A stretch of 64,000 bases of DNA, from contig CALUIS010000003.1 in NCBI GenBank assembly GCA_944320765.1, positions 62,001 to 126,000 on the forward strand, given 5' to 3'. Origin of the DNA: an uncultured Paraprevotella sp. Lineage in GTDB: Bacteria > Bacteroidota > Bacteroidia > Bacteroidales > Bacteroidaceae. Within the stretch, counting starts at the first letter, position 1. The number at the start of each line of letters is the position of its first letter. The notes under the pieces were generated by a model. The model saw only the letters and a list, made by a program, of their open reading frames with translations, was not told where the DNA came from and searched no databases. Shown piece after piece: positions 18,342-26,205 of the stretch. A program made the translations under genes and the position numbers.

Positions 18342-20888
18342 CTATCCGGCTTGTTGCGCTTTCGCCTTGCGCCGGAGCCAGACTCCGCGCCCCAAGATGA
18401 AAAGCAACGCCAGCAACAGCACCATCATGGCCCCGTTGCCCACCGCTTCCGTCACATGCAGGCTTTGCGGGTCGAACTTGAAGCTGACCACATGCTTGCC
18501 CGGCTCCATCCTGACGGCCCGCAGGATATAGTCGGCACGGGCTATCTCCACCGGCTTGCCGTCCACCCAAGCCTGCCAGCCCGGATAGTAAATCTCGGAA
18601 AAGACCACCACCCCGCCCTTGGGAGAGGACACCTCGTATTCCAACGCGTTGGCGTCATATTTCGTCAGCTTCACGCTGCAGGCGGAGTCCACCGGCAGCG
18701 TGCCTTGCGCCCCGCCCAGAGCCGCCTTGAACTTCTCCATCACCAAAGCCGTACGCTTCGGATTCACTTCATGCAGGCCCAGGATCTCATGGTCGGCGTC
18801 CGGCACATAACGGACCTCTTCCACAAACCAGCCGTTGCCGTTGGCATGAGGATTAGGCACGGGGACCGTCTGTCCGCCCTGCTGCCCCATGATGGCATAT
18901 TTCACGTTCAGCATGTCCAGCACCGGGAAGATGGTGTCGCCGTCCACTTTCGACAAGTCGCCCGTCGTCATCGCCGCCGCCCGTGCGAAGCGTCCCATCT
19001 CCGGAGCGATATGCTCCTCTATCATCTCCTGGTAACGGCGGAGCTTGGCCGCATGGTAGCCGCCGATGCTCTTATGATAATAGGACGTGTTGTTCTCGTT
19101 GAACGGGCTTCCCGCCAGGTTCATCACACGGTAATACAAGTCCTTGTCCTGCAGGATAATCTCGTCCGTCTGGGTCTTGGCCACCTGGTTCACATCGGCC
19201 GGCAGCGGCTCGCTGAACATGCCGTCGTTCAGGTAACGCTTGTCCACCTGCCACAAGTCGAACAGGCAAAGCACGAAGACGGCGCCGACCAGCACGCCGC
19301 CCTTGATCTTACGGGCGTTGTAGGCCAGCAGCAACAGCAAGCCTATCGCGATGATGACGAAACTGCGCCAGGAGTCGGCCACCACCACAGCCTTGCGCAT
19401 CTCGTGCAGGTTGTCCAGTATGCCGCCGAACATGTCCTGCGGGATATAGCCCTTGCCCACGGCATCCTGCAGCATGGCCATCTCGGACGAGGAGACATAA
19501 TTGCCGAAGAACACATCCGGCATCAAGGCGAACAGCAAGGCGAAGCCGCCCGTCAGCCCGAAGCTGGCATATACATACTTCATCTTGGACTTCAACATCT
19601 CAGGCTGTTCCAGCACGGCCTTCAGGCCCAGCATGGCCAGCAAGGGGATGGTGAACTCCGCCACCACCAGGATAGAAGCCACGGCCCGGAACTTGGAATA
19701 CATCGGCACGTAATCCAGGAACAGGTCGGTCAGCCACATGAAGTTCCGCCCCCAAGACAACATGACGGACAGCACCGTCAGCACCAGCAGGCACCACTTC
19801 ATCGGCCCCTTCACGACGAACAAGGCCAGCACGAAAAGCATCAGCACGAACGCTCCCACGTAGACCGGCCCGCTCGTGCCCGGCTGTTCGCCCCAGTATT
19901 GCGTCAGGGCCTGATAGACCGGGGTATATTGCGGATTGGCCTTCTCCATGGCCGTCTTGCTGTCGGTCAGCGGCACGGAGGCCCCGCCTTTCACGTCCGG
20001 CACCAGCAGCGACCACGTCTCCCCGATGCCATAGCTCCATTGCGTGATATAGTCACGCTCCAGGCCGTCCTTGGTCTGGTTTTCGGGATTTTGCTTGTTC
20101 TTATACGTCAGCTCGCTCTTGCCCCGCATACTTTCCTTGCTGTACTGGTAAGTGTGGTACAGGTTGGAGGCATTGACAGCCACTCCCAGCAGGCCGGCCA
20201 CGACCATCACGCCGGTGGCCTTCCACCAGCGTGCCGTTTGCTTCTCCCTGATGGCCTGAACCAGATAGGCCACCGCCATCAGCAGCATCACCGGCAGGAA
20301 GTAATAGGTCATCTGTATGTGGTTGGACAGGATCTGCAATGCGAAGAAGAACGCCGTCACCAGCCCGCCCCACAGGTATTTGCCGCGATAGCACCACACC
20401 AAGCCCGCGATGGTCGGCGGGATATAGGCCAAAGCGAACAATTTCCAAATGTGCCCGGCCCCGATGATGATGAAGAAATAGGAAGAGAAGGCCCACAAGA
20501 CCGCTCCCAACGCCGCCATCCAGACCTTGAAATCGAACGCCCGCAACAGGATGTAGAATCCCAGCAGCATGATGAACACATACATGACGTAGGACGGAAG
20601 CCCCAGCTGGTAAACCCGCTGCAGGCTTTTCAGCGTGTCCGTGGATTTGTAACTGGGGGCCATCTGGTAGGTGGGCATCCCGGAGAACAAGGCGTTCGTC
20701 CAGCGCGTCCGCTCGCCCGTGCGCTCATAATACTCCTGCATCTCTATGCCGGCCCCTCCACCCGCGCTATGGTCGTGCCCGGTCAGGACCAGCCCCTCCG
20801 TCATCGGATGGAAGAAATACAGGAAGCCAATCATGATGAACAAGACTACAGCCAGCACGTCCGGCAAATAACTCTTAAACTTATCCAT
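18342..20888 (-). CDS. YfhO-family membrane protein
   Basis: 848 residues from the ATG at 20888. About 12-13 hydrophobic segments are visible, from YLPDVLAVVLFIMIGFLYFF at the N-terminus through repeated runs to about residue 530. A long soluble part follows (about 540-800, with the YYPGWQAWVDGKPVEIARADYILRAVRMEPGKHVVSFKFDP motif near 775-815), and a last helix ends at the C-terminus. This matches the Bacteroidota form of YfhO/DUF6541-like proteins, related to GT-C glycosyltransferases; YfhO in Firmicutes adds sugars to lipoteichoic acid, but the substrate here is unknown. The frame extends 15 codons upstream, but the -7 box falls inside that extension, so MDKFKSYLPD is the better start. Confidence 0.88.
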   Translation of the reverse strand: MDKFKSYLPDVLAVVLFIMIGFLYFFHPMTEGLVLTGHDHSAGGGAGIEMQEYYERTGERTRWTNALFSGMPTYQMAPSYKSTDTLKSLQRVYQLGLPSYVMYVFIMLLGFYILLRAFDFKVWMAALGAVLWAFSSYFFIIIGAGHIWKLFALAYIPPTIAGLVWCYRGKYLWGGLVTAFFFALQILSNHIQMTYYFLPVMLLMAVAYLVQAIREKQTARWWKATGVMVVAGLLGVAVNASNLYHTYQYSKESMRGKSELTYKNKQNPENQTKDGLERDYITQWSYGIGETWSLLVPDVKGGASVPLTDSKTAMEKANPQYTPVYQALTQYWGEQPGTSGPVYVGAFVLMLFVLALFVVKGPMKWCLLVLTVLSVMLSWGRNFMWLTDLFLDYVPMYSKFRAVASILVVAEFTIPLLAMLGLKAVLEQPEMLKSKMKYVYASFGLTGGFALLFALMPDVFFGNYVSSSEMAMLQDAVGKGYIPQDMFGGILDNLHEMRKAVVVADSWRSFVIIAIGLLLLLAYNARKIKGGVLVGAVFVLCLFDLWQVDKRYLNDGMFSEPLPADVNQVAKTQTDEIILQDKDLYYRVMNLAGSPFNENNTSYYHKSIGGYHAAKLRRYQEMIEEHIAPEMGRFARAAAMTTGDLSKVDGDTIFPVLDMLNVKYAIMGQQGGQTVPVPNPHANGNGWFVEEVRYVPDADHEILGLHEVNPKRTALVMEKFKAALGGAQGTLPVDSACSVKLTKYDANALEYEVSSPKGGVVVFSEIYYPGWQAWVDGKPVEIARADYILRAVRMEPGKHVVSFKFDPQSLHVTEAVGNGAMMVLLLALLFILGRGVWLRRKAKAQQAG

Positions 20889-20930
20889 GTCTATTATTAA
20901 TAATGTAAGATGAAAACTCTCGTCCGCGTG

Positions 20931-20938
20931 CAAAAGTA
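20931..20938 (-). promoter_or_regulatory. Bacteroidota -7 box of yfhO
   Basis: On the minus strand reads TACTTTTG, 43 nt upstream of the chosen start; it directly abuts the rpsO terminator. Confidence 0.65.
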
Positions 20939-20972
20939 GTAAAAAAAAACCGCCTTCCTATAGGAAAGCGGT
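20939..20972 (-). terminator. Rho-independent terminator of rpsO
   Basis: On the minus strand AACCGCTTTCC pairs with GGAAGGCGGTT around a TATA loop (20947-20972), followed by nine T residues. Confidence 0.9.
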
Positions 20973-20996
20973 TAAATCTTCAGCGCGGGCCGCAAA

Positions 20997-21266
20997 TTAC
21001 TTACGCAAGCCCAGAGCCTTGACAATCGCGCGGTATCTTTCAATATCGCGGTTCTTCAGATAGTTCAGCAAAGCACGACGCTTGCCGACCATCATGGTCA
21101 AAGCCCTTTCAGTACTATAATCTTTACGGTGCTGCTTCATGTGCTCCGTCAAGTGGGAAATACGGTATGAAAACAATGCTATCTGGCTCTCGGGAGAACC
21201 AGTATCAGTGTTAGACTTCCCGTACTGTCCAAAGATTTCCTTCTTTTTAGCTGGGTCTAAATACAT
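20997..21266 (-). CDS. rpsO: 30S ribosomal protein S15
   Basis: 89 residues, the standard size, binding 16S rRNA at the central domain junction early in 30S assembly. Family landmarks are clear: [74 protein letters not shown] covers the whole conserved core, including the DTGSPE loop and the H-x-x-D-x-x-x-x-R region used for rRNA contact. The open frame is longer upstream, but the start [12 protein letters not shown] matches Bacteroidota S15 and follows the -7 box at 21308-21315. It is monocistronic, ended by the terminator at 20939-20972. Confidence 0.98.
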   Translation of the reverse strand: MYLDPAKKKEIFGQYGKSNTDTGSPESQIALFSYRISHLTEHMKQHRKDYSTERALTMMVGKRRALLNYLKNRDIERYRAIVKALGLRK

Positions 21267-21307
21267 AAACTTTGATTTTTTAAAGCTATTAATACTCTTA
21301 GCGGGTG

Positions 21308-21315
21308 CAAAGGTA
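21308..21315 (-). promoter_or_regulatory. Bacteroidota -7 box of rpsO
   Basis: On the minus strand reads TACCTTTG, 42 nt upstream of the start codon. Confidence 0.65.
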
Positions 21316-21390
21316 CTACATTTTCGGCACGCGCCAAACGTTTTGCGCTTTTTTTTTATTCCTATCCCGCACTTTTCCAATTATTTGTAG

Positions 21391-21398
21391 TAACTTTG
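21391..21398 (+). promoter_or_regulatory. Bacteroidota -7 box of typA
   Basis: TAACTTTG, 24 nt upstream of the typA start codon; it faces away from the rpsO promoter. Confidence 0.65.
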
Positions 21399-21421
21399 CC
21401 CCGTTATTTTAGGTAAAAAGT

Positions 21422-23224
21422 ATGCAGAACATTAGAAACATTGCCATTATCGCCCACGTAGACCACGGAAAAACTACGCTGGTGGACAAGATGCTGTTGG
21501 CGGGACACTTGTTCCGCGACAACCAGCAAACCGGTGAATTGATGCTGGATAACAACGAGTTGGAACGCGAGCGGGGAATCACCATCCTTTCCAAGAATGT
21601 TTCCATCAACTATAAAGGCACGAAAATCAACATCATCGACACGCCGGGACACTCCGACTTCGGCGGGGAGGTGGAGCGCGTGCTGAACATGGCCGACGGC
21701 TGTATCCTGTTGGTGGACGCGTTTGAAGGGCCGATGCCCCAGACACGCTTCGTGCTGCAGAAAGCCTTGCAGATAGGACTGAAGCCCATCGTGGTCATCA
21801 ACAAGGTGGACAAGCCGAACTGCCGCCCGGAAGAAGTCTACGAGATGGTGTTCGACCTCATGTGCGACCTGGACGCCACCGAAGACCAGCTGGACTTCCC
21901 CGTCATCTACGGCTCGGCCAAGAACAACTGGATGGGGCCGGACTGGAAGACCCCGACGGACAACATCACCTACCTGCTCGACCAGATCATCGAACACATC
22001 CCCGCCCCCGAACAGCTGGAAGGAACGCCCCAGATGCTCATCACCTCCCTGGACTACTCCAACTACACGGGCCGCATCGCCGTGGGCCGCGTGCACCGCG
22101 GCACGCTGAAGGAAGGCACGAACATCACCATCTGCCACCGCGACGGCAGCCAGGAAAAGACCAGAATCAAGGAACTGCATACTTTCACCGGCATGGGACG
22201 GCAAAAGACCGCCGAAGTCTCTTCGGGCGACATCTGCGCCATCGTCGGCCTGGAGAACTTTGAAATCGGCGACACCATCTGCGACTTCGAGAACCCGGAA
22301 GCCCTGCCGCCCATCACCATCGACGAGCCGACCATGAGCATGCTCTTCACCATCAACGACTCGCCGTTCTTCGGAAAGGAAGGCAAGTACTGCACCAGCC
22401 GGCACATCAACGAACGCCTGGAAAAGGAGCTGGAGAAGAACCTCGCCCTGCGCGTCACCATGCCCGAGGGCTACACCGACCGCTGGATCGTGGCCGGGCG
22501 CGGCGTGCTCCACCTCTCCGTGCTCATCGAGACGATGCGCCGCGAGGGCTACGAGCTGCAGGTGGGCCAGCCGCAGGTCATCTACAAGGAAATCGACGGC
22601 CAGAAGTGCGAGCCCATCGAGGAACTGACCATCAACGTGCCGGAAGAGTTCGCCAGCAAGATGATCGACATGGTGACCCGCCGCAAGGGCGAGATGACCT
22701 CCATGGAGACACGGGGCGAGCGGGTGGACATCGAGTTCAACATCCCCTCCCGCGGCATCATCGGCCTGCGCACCAACATCCTGACCGCCAGCCAGGGCGA
22801 GGCCATCATGGCCCACCGCTTCAAGGAATACCAGCCCTACAAGGGCGACATCAGCCGCCGCAGCAACGGCGTGATGATCGCACTGGAGGGCGGAACGGCC
22901 TTCGCCTACGCCATCAACAACCTGCAGGACCGCGGGAAGTTCTTCATCGACCCGCAGGAGCAGGTCTACGCCGGACAAATCGTGGGAGAACACATCCACG
23001 AGAACGACCTCGTGGTGAACGTCACCAAGAGCAAGCAGCTCACCAACATGCGCGCCTCCGGCTCGGACGAGAAGGCCCGCATCGTGCCGTCCGTCAAGCT
23101 CTCGCTGGAAGAGGCCCTGGAGTACATCCGCGAGGACGAGTACGTGGAAGTGACGCCCAAGAGCATGCGAATGCGCAAAATCATCCTCGACCACACGGAA
23201 CGCAAACGCGCCAACCGCGACTGA
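21422..23224 (+). CDS. typA: Ribosome-associated GTPase TypA/BipA
   Basis: Translational GTPase of the EF-G type that binds the 70S ribosome and helps 50S assembly and stress adaptation; 600 residues, the usual size. G1 [10 protein letters not shown] (residues 11-20), switch region ERERGITI near 45, G3 [16 protein letters not shown] near 75, and G4 NKVDK near 128 are all present. Domain II ([16 protein letters not shown]) starts near residue 220, followed by EF-G-like domains and the BipA-specific C-terminus [34 protein letters not shown]. It has its own -7 box. A long perfect hairpin follows the stop codon by 30 nt. Confidence 0.97.
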   Translation: MQNIRNIAIIAHVDHGKTTLVDKMLLAGHLFRDNQQTGELMLDNNELERERGITILSKNVSINYKGTKINIIDTPGHSDFGGEVERVLNMADGCILLVDAFEGPMPQTRFVLQKALQIGLKPIVVINKVDKPNCRPEEVYEMVFDLMCDLDATEDQLDFPVIYGSAKNNWMGPDWKTPTDNITYLLDQIIEHIPAPEQLEGTPQMLITSLDYSNYTGRIAVGRVHRGTLKEGTNITICHRDGSQEKTRIKELHTFTGMGRQKTAEVSSGDICAIVGLENFEIGDTICDFENPEALPPITIDEPTMSMLFTINDSPFFGKEGKYCTSRHINERLEKELEKNLALRVTMPEGYTDRWIVAGRGVLHLSVLIETMRREGYELQVGQPQVIYKEIDGQKCEPIEELTINVPEEFASKMIDMVTRRKGEMTSMETRGERVDIEFNIPSRGIIGLRTNILTASQGEAIMAHRFKEYQPYKGDISRRSNGVMIALEGGTAFAYAINNLQDRGKFFIDPQEQVYAGQIVGEHIHENDLVVNVTKSKQLTNMRASGSDEKARIVPSVKLSLEEALEYIREDEYVEVTPKSMRMRKIILDHTERKRANRD

Positions 23225-23253
23225 ACCGAACCGCCAAGAAGCGACAAGACAAA

Positions 23254-23311
23254 AAACGGCTCCGCCTGAAAGGAGAACTGGCACCAGCTCTCCTTTCAGG
23301 CGGAGCCGTTT
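23254..23311. repeat. Perfect 23 bp hairpin after typA, short form of a dispersed palindromic repeat
   Basis: The left arm (23254-23276) and right arm (23289-23311) are exact reverse complements around a 12 nt loop. Each arm contains GCTCCGCCTGAAAGG or its complement. The same core forms the arms of the element at 60377-60511. A T-run follows only on the minus strand, so it may weakly end typA but looks more like a repeat element. Confidence 0.85.
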
Positions 23312-23458
23312 ATGCCGCTACACCCACTCCGTTCCGGAACGCCCTCCCCGATGACGGAATGTCGCGAAATCCCGGGAAATCCCGTCAAAAAGCAAGGTTT
23401 CCCGTCTCATTCCGCGTCCGTTCGGCGGGACGGCAGGGCGGAAATAGCCCCCGAATTG

Positions 23459-23898
23459 TTAAAAATCAGGCGCGGGAACTGCCCGTATGGAGCATTTCTC
23501 CGCCTCGGTGTCCGTTTTCGTGCGGCAAAAACGGGATTTCTTTGCTGAAAGAAATTTCTTTCTTGCCGCAAAGACGGAATTTTCTTGCCGCAAAGAAATT
23601 CCCGGGAGTGTGGAAAGCGGGGAAAAACGGGGCTTCGGACGGCTTTTTCTTTCTATTTGGAGAATTTCCGCGTACAAAATCCGACTGCCTTTTTGCAAGC
23701 CTTTCCCCCGCTTGGCTGACGCGGGGGCGGCATCCGTCCGCACGGCATCCCGTGGCGGGCGGCAAAGTGTCGCGGGAAACGGGCTTCCGGCTTTCATCTT
23801 GCACTCCCGCAAGTCCGCGAGGTTCGCGTATTTCCGCCCGTCCCCGCCCTTGCTCCCGCCCGTGCGATTCTCGCGGAGCCGTTTTTGACGTTTTGACA
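23459..23898. repeat. ~440 bp intergenic repeat, copy A
   Basis: It aligns in the same orientation with 57918-58372. Shared landmarks in order: TTAAAAA near the left end; GAGCATTTC; a near-palindrome GGATTTCTTTGCTGAAAG...; two direct repeats of CTTGCCGCAAAGA; GCGGGGAAAAACGGGG followed by CTTCGGAC; GCAAGCCTTTCC/AAAGCCTTTCC; CGGCATCCG; GATTCTCGCG; and GACGTTTTGACAC at the right end. Divergence is highest in the right half. It shows no credible gene. The rest of 23312-23458 is GC-rich with nothing recognisable. Confidence 0.8.
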
Positions 23899-23963
23899 CA
23901 ATGGCATTTGGGACTGCCGCCGCCCGCCGACGCTCGAAAAAACCCATCTCCCGCCCTGCCTTG

Positions 23964-24203
23964 TCCCCGTTTTTCGTCCCCGCCACGGCCGACCTGAGCC
24001 AGAAAGTGCTGAAAGACCAAGACGGCAACATCGTCCCCTACGAACAAGGACCGGACAGCCGCACCATCCGTTTCATCGCGGACATCGGGAAATGCTCCAC
24101 CATGGGTTACACCCTGTCCGACGGCACTCCCGCCACACCCCGCAAGCTGACGTTCGCCGCCCGGACAAGCCGCGACCTGCAAGCTCGTGGTAAGATGAGA
24201 TGA
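23964..24203 (+). pseudogene. Glycosidase remnant, possibly GH38 alpha-mannosidase
   Basis: An in-frame stretch of about 65 residues reads like a beta-domain of a large glycosidase: VPATADLSQKVLKDQDGN, then VPYEQGPDSRTIRFIADIGK, then STMGYTLSDGTP. The pattern 'D.dGn.Vp.Q....(x)FiA.i...GY..y' is typical of the post-catalytic beta domain in GH38-type alpha-mannosidases, so that is the tentative parent. No start codon, catalytic domain or C-terminus remains. The left edge abuts repeat copy A; the right side ends in a short GATGA/GATGAAATGA-like stretch near 24200. A decayed or recombined fragment is the simplest reading. Confidence 0.45.
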
Positions 24204-24326
24204 GATGAAATGAAAATGAAAAGGGAGGGTTGCATCACAAGGCAATCCTCCCTCCTTATATTCCCCGGCAAAAAGAAATAAGGCATATTTTTCCATCCCA
24301 TACGCGGAGAACCGGAGGATTTACGC

Positions 24327-24334
24327 TAACTTTG
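24327..24334 (+). promoter_or_regulatory. Bacteroidota -7 box of the endonuclease I gene
   Basis: TAACTTTG, 48 nt upstream of the ATG at 24383; it rules out the longer upstream start in the same frame. Confidence 0.65.
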
Positions 24335-24382
24335 CAGGACAGACAGCACGTCTTGGCACACTTCCCTTTAAAATACAACATC

Positions 24383-25378
24383 ATGAAAAGAATCCTATCT
24401 TCCTGGCTGTTCCTGTGCGCCATCCTGAAAGCCGCCGCGCAGATTCCCGACGGATACTATGCCCCGGCCGGCGGCAGCAAAGGCGCCGGCCTGAAAACCG
24501 CCCTCTGCCAAATCATCTCCGACCACACGCAGGAAAGCTACAAGGAGCTGTGGGAGGACTTCTTGGAAACCGACGCGCGGGAGGACGGGCGCGTGTGGGA
24601 CATGTATTCCTCCGCCACCGACTTCACGTTCATCGACGAACAGTGCGGGAACTACAAGCGGGAAGGGGACTGCTACAACCGCGAGCATTCCTTCCCAAAA
24701 AGCTGGTTCAACGACGCCTACCCCATGTACACCGACCTGTTCCACCTTTACCCCACGGACGGCTATGTGAACAACCGCCGGGGGAACTACCCCTTCGGCG
24801 AGACCGACCGCCCCACCTACACCTCCTCCGGCGGATTCAGCCGCCTCGGCCCCTCCTCCGTCAGCGGATACAGCGGCACGGTGTTCGAGCCGGCCGACGA
24901 ATACAAGGGCGACTTCGCGCGTACCTATTTCTATATGGCGACCTGCTACGAGAACCGCCTCCCCGGATGGGACAGCGACATGCTGGACGGGAAAAGCTAC
25001 CCGGGGTTCGCACGCTGGGCGCTCGACATGCTGCTCCGCTGGGCCGAGGAAGACCCCGTCAGCGAAAAGGAGACCCGGCGGAACGACGCCGTCTACCGCA
25101 TACAAGGCAACCGCAACCCCTACATAGACTTCCCCGGGCTGGAACAGTACGTTTGGGGCGACAAGACCGGAACGGCATTCAATCCGGAGCACTACGAAGG
25201 AAACGGGGAGACTGGCATCACCGGCACTCCCTCCGGCACGCATGCCCCCCATACACCGGTCAACGTATATACGCAAGACGGGCGGCTCATACGCCGCAAC
25301 GTACCCGCCGGCCAAGCACTGGACCGGCTGGGAAAAGGCCTGTACATCATCAACAACCGCAAAATCGCGAAACCATAA
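24383..25378 (+). CDS. Secreted endonuclease I family protein with C-terminal tail
   Basis: 331 residues. A signal peptide (MKRILSSWLFLCAILKAAAQ) precedes IPDGYYAPAGGS. The Endonuclease_1 (EndA/Dns-type nonspecific DNase) domain has the catalytic motif NREHSFPKSWF near residue 100 and the metal-site region DLFHLYPTDGYVNNRRGNYPFGE near 118-140. The C-terminal ~75 residues add a linker (GTPSGTHAPHTP) and the short sorting-type tail VNVYTQDGRLI...LGKGLYIINNRKIAKP. It probably degrades extracellular DNA at or outside the cell surface, releasing nucleotides or clearing DNA. It stands between repeat remnants, so its locus has been rearranged, but the gene itself looks whole. Confidence 0.92.
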   Translation: MKRILSSWLFLCAILKAAAQIPDGYYAPAGGSKGAGLKTALCQIISDHTQESYKELWEDFLETDAREDGRVWDMYSSATDFTFIDEQCGNYKREGDCYNREHSFPKSWFNDAYPMYTDLFHLYPTDGYVNNRRGNYPFGETDRPTYTSSGGFSRLGPSSVSGYSGTVFEPADEYKGDFARTYFYMATCYENRLPGWDSDMLDGKSYPGFARWALDMLLRWAEEDPVSEKETRRNDAVYRIQGNRNPYIDFPGLEQYVWGDKTGTAFNPEHYEGNGETGITGTPSGTHAPHTPVNVYTQDGRLIRRNVPAGQALDRLGKGLYIINNRKIAKP

Positions 25379-25435
25379 AAAAACGAAGGGCGGCAGGCTC
25401 CATGCCTACGGCCGACACTGGCAAACGAAAAAACA

Positions 25436-25464
25436 TGTTTTTATTTGGAACACAAATAAAAACA
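25436..25464. repeat. Perfect 12 bp AT-rich inverted repeat
   Basis: TGTTTTTATTTG (25436-25447) and CAAATAAAAACA (25453-25464) flank a 5 nt loop. It lies just upstream of the small-RNA promoter and downstream of the endonuclease gene; it could be a weak terminator for the latter or an operator. Confidence 0.6.
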
Positions 25465-25467
25465 TCG

Positions 25468-25475
25468 TACTTTTG
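25468..25475 (+). promoter_or_regulatory. Bacteroidota -7 box of a candidate small RNA
   Basis: TACTTTTG with no start codon nearby. The predicted start point is about 25481, exactly where the candidate RNA's closing stem begins. Confidence 0.6.
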
Positions 25476-25480
25476 CACAT

Positions 25481-25558
25481 GTCGGAAGCGGTCGAAAGCC
25501 GCCAGGACGACACTTAATGGTACGACGGACGTTTTCAGACGTCACACTTCCGGCTTTT
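25481..25558 (+). ncRNA. Candidate structured small RNA
   Basis: A -7 box lies 6 nt upstream of 25481. The first 8 nt, GTCGGAAG (25481-25488), pair with CTTCCGGC (25547-25554), and the closing stem is followed by TTTT. Inside are two further hairpins: CGG/CCG around a TCGAAAG loop (about 25489-25501) and GACGT/ACGTC around TTTCAG (about 25528-25543). No open reading frame fits. The Bacteroidales-1 RNA motif, also a free-standing RNA with a -7 box in this order, is one possible match, but I cannot test it. The transcript may run on to the hairpin at 25633-25670. Confidence 0.5.
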
Positions 25559-25632
25559 GAATCTCGCAAATCCAAAACTCTCGGGAAGGTGCGGCAACAA
25601 AGACATCCGCGTAGTATGACTATCTATTCTTG

Positions 25633-25670
25633 AACGGAGGGTACACCTTGAAACGGTGTACCCCTCCGTT
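25633..25670. repeat. 15 bp GC-rich hairpin
   Basis: AACGGAGGGTACACC (25633-25647) pairs with GGTGTACCCCTCCGTT (25655-25670), with one bulged C. There is no T-run. It lies directly before the truncated TPR reading frame. Confidence 0.6.
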
Positions 25671-25676
25671 GGGTGA

Positions 25677-26123
25677 TACGCGGCCGCCTACCGGAAGACA
25701 CTGGCCGAGAACCCGGACAACCGCGAAGTGAACTGCTCCATCGGGGTCTGCTACCTCAAGCTGAAGATGTACGACAAAGCCTTGGCGGCTTTCGAGAAAG
25801 CCATCGAGGACAATTTTGAGGACGCCGAGCCTTACTACATGGCCGCCATCGCGTTGCTGCAAGGCAAGAAAGCCTTCGTCGCCCCCCGCGCAGCCATAGA
25901 CAAGGCTCTGGAATATCTGAACGCAGCGTGCGAAATCCAGCCCAAGGCCGTCTATTACTATTTCCAGGCTTATATCAAACAAGACTATTTCGACCGCAAA
26001 TACTTGAACACGACACCCAACTATAAAGAACTGTTACAGCAATCGGCCGACCTCGGAATGACTGAAGAAGCCGCCGATTCGTTCTTCTCCATCCTGGGAG
26101 TGCCGCGGCCGGAATGCCTGTGA
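25677..26123 (+). pseudogene. 5'-truncated TPR protein gene
   Basis: The frame is open from a stop at 25674 to the TGA at 26121-26123, giving 148 residues. The first codons (YAAAYRKTLAENPDNREVN) are already in the middle of a TPR unit and no start codon stands in front. A GTG at 25728 exists but would start inside a repeat. Visible units include VNCSIGVCYLKLKMYDKALAAFEKAIEDN and AEPYYMAAIALLQGKKAF. The C-terminus looks natural (SFFSILGVPRPECL) and a good terminator follows. I read this as the 3' part of a longer gene whose front was lost at the hairpin boundary. A functional short protein from the GTG is the alternative. Confidence 0.6.
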
Positions 26124-26137
26124 AACAGTTCCCAAAC

Positions 26138-26188
26138 AAAAAGACATCCCGCCATTCCTACTTCAGAGAATGGCGGGATGTCTTTTTT
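26138..26188. terminator. Bidirectional Rho-independent terminator
   Basis: A 20 bp perfect stem (26138-26157 with 26168-26187) with T-runs on both strands. It serves the truncated TPR gene and the convergent GH27 gene. Confidence 0.9.
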
Positions 26189-26205
26189 CATTTTGCCCTA
26201 TCGGC

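Noticed and set aside
23466..24296. 276-codon minus-strand frame over repeat copy A (and a 264-codon one over copy B) as genes
   Set aside because: No ribosome site or domain, skewed composition, and the conserved part coincides with the DNA repeat. Kept only as a finding to test.
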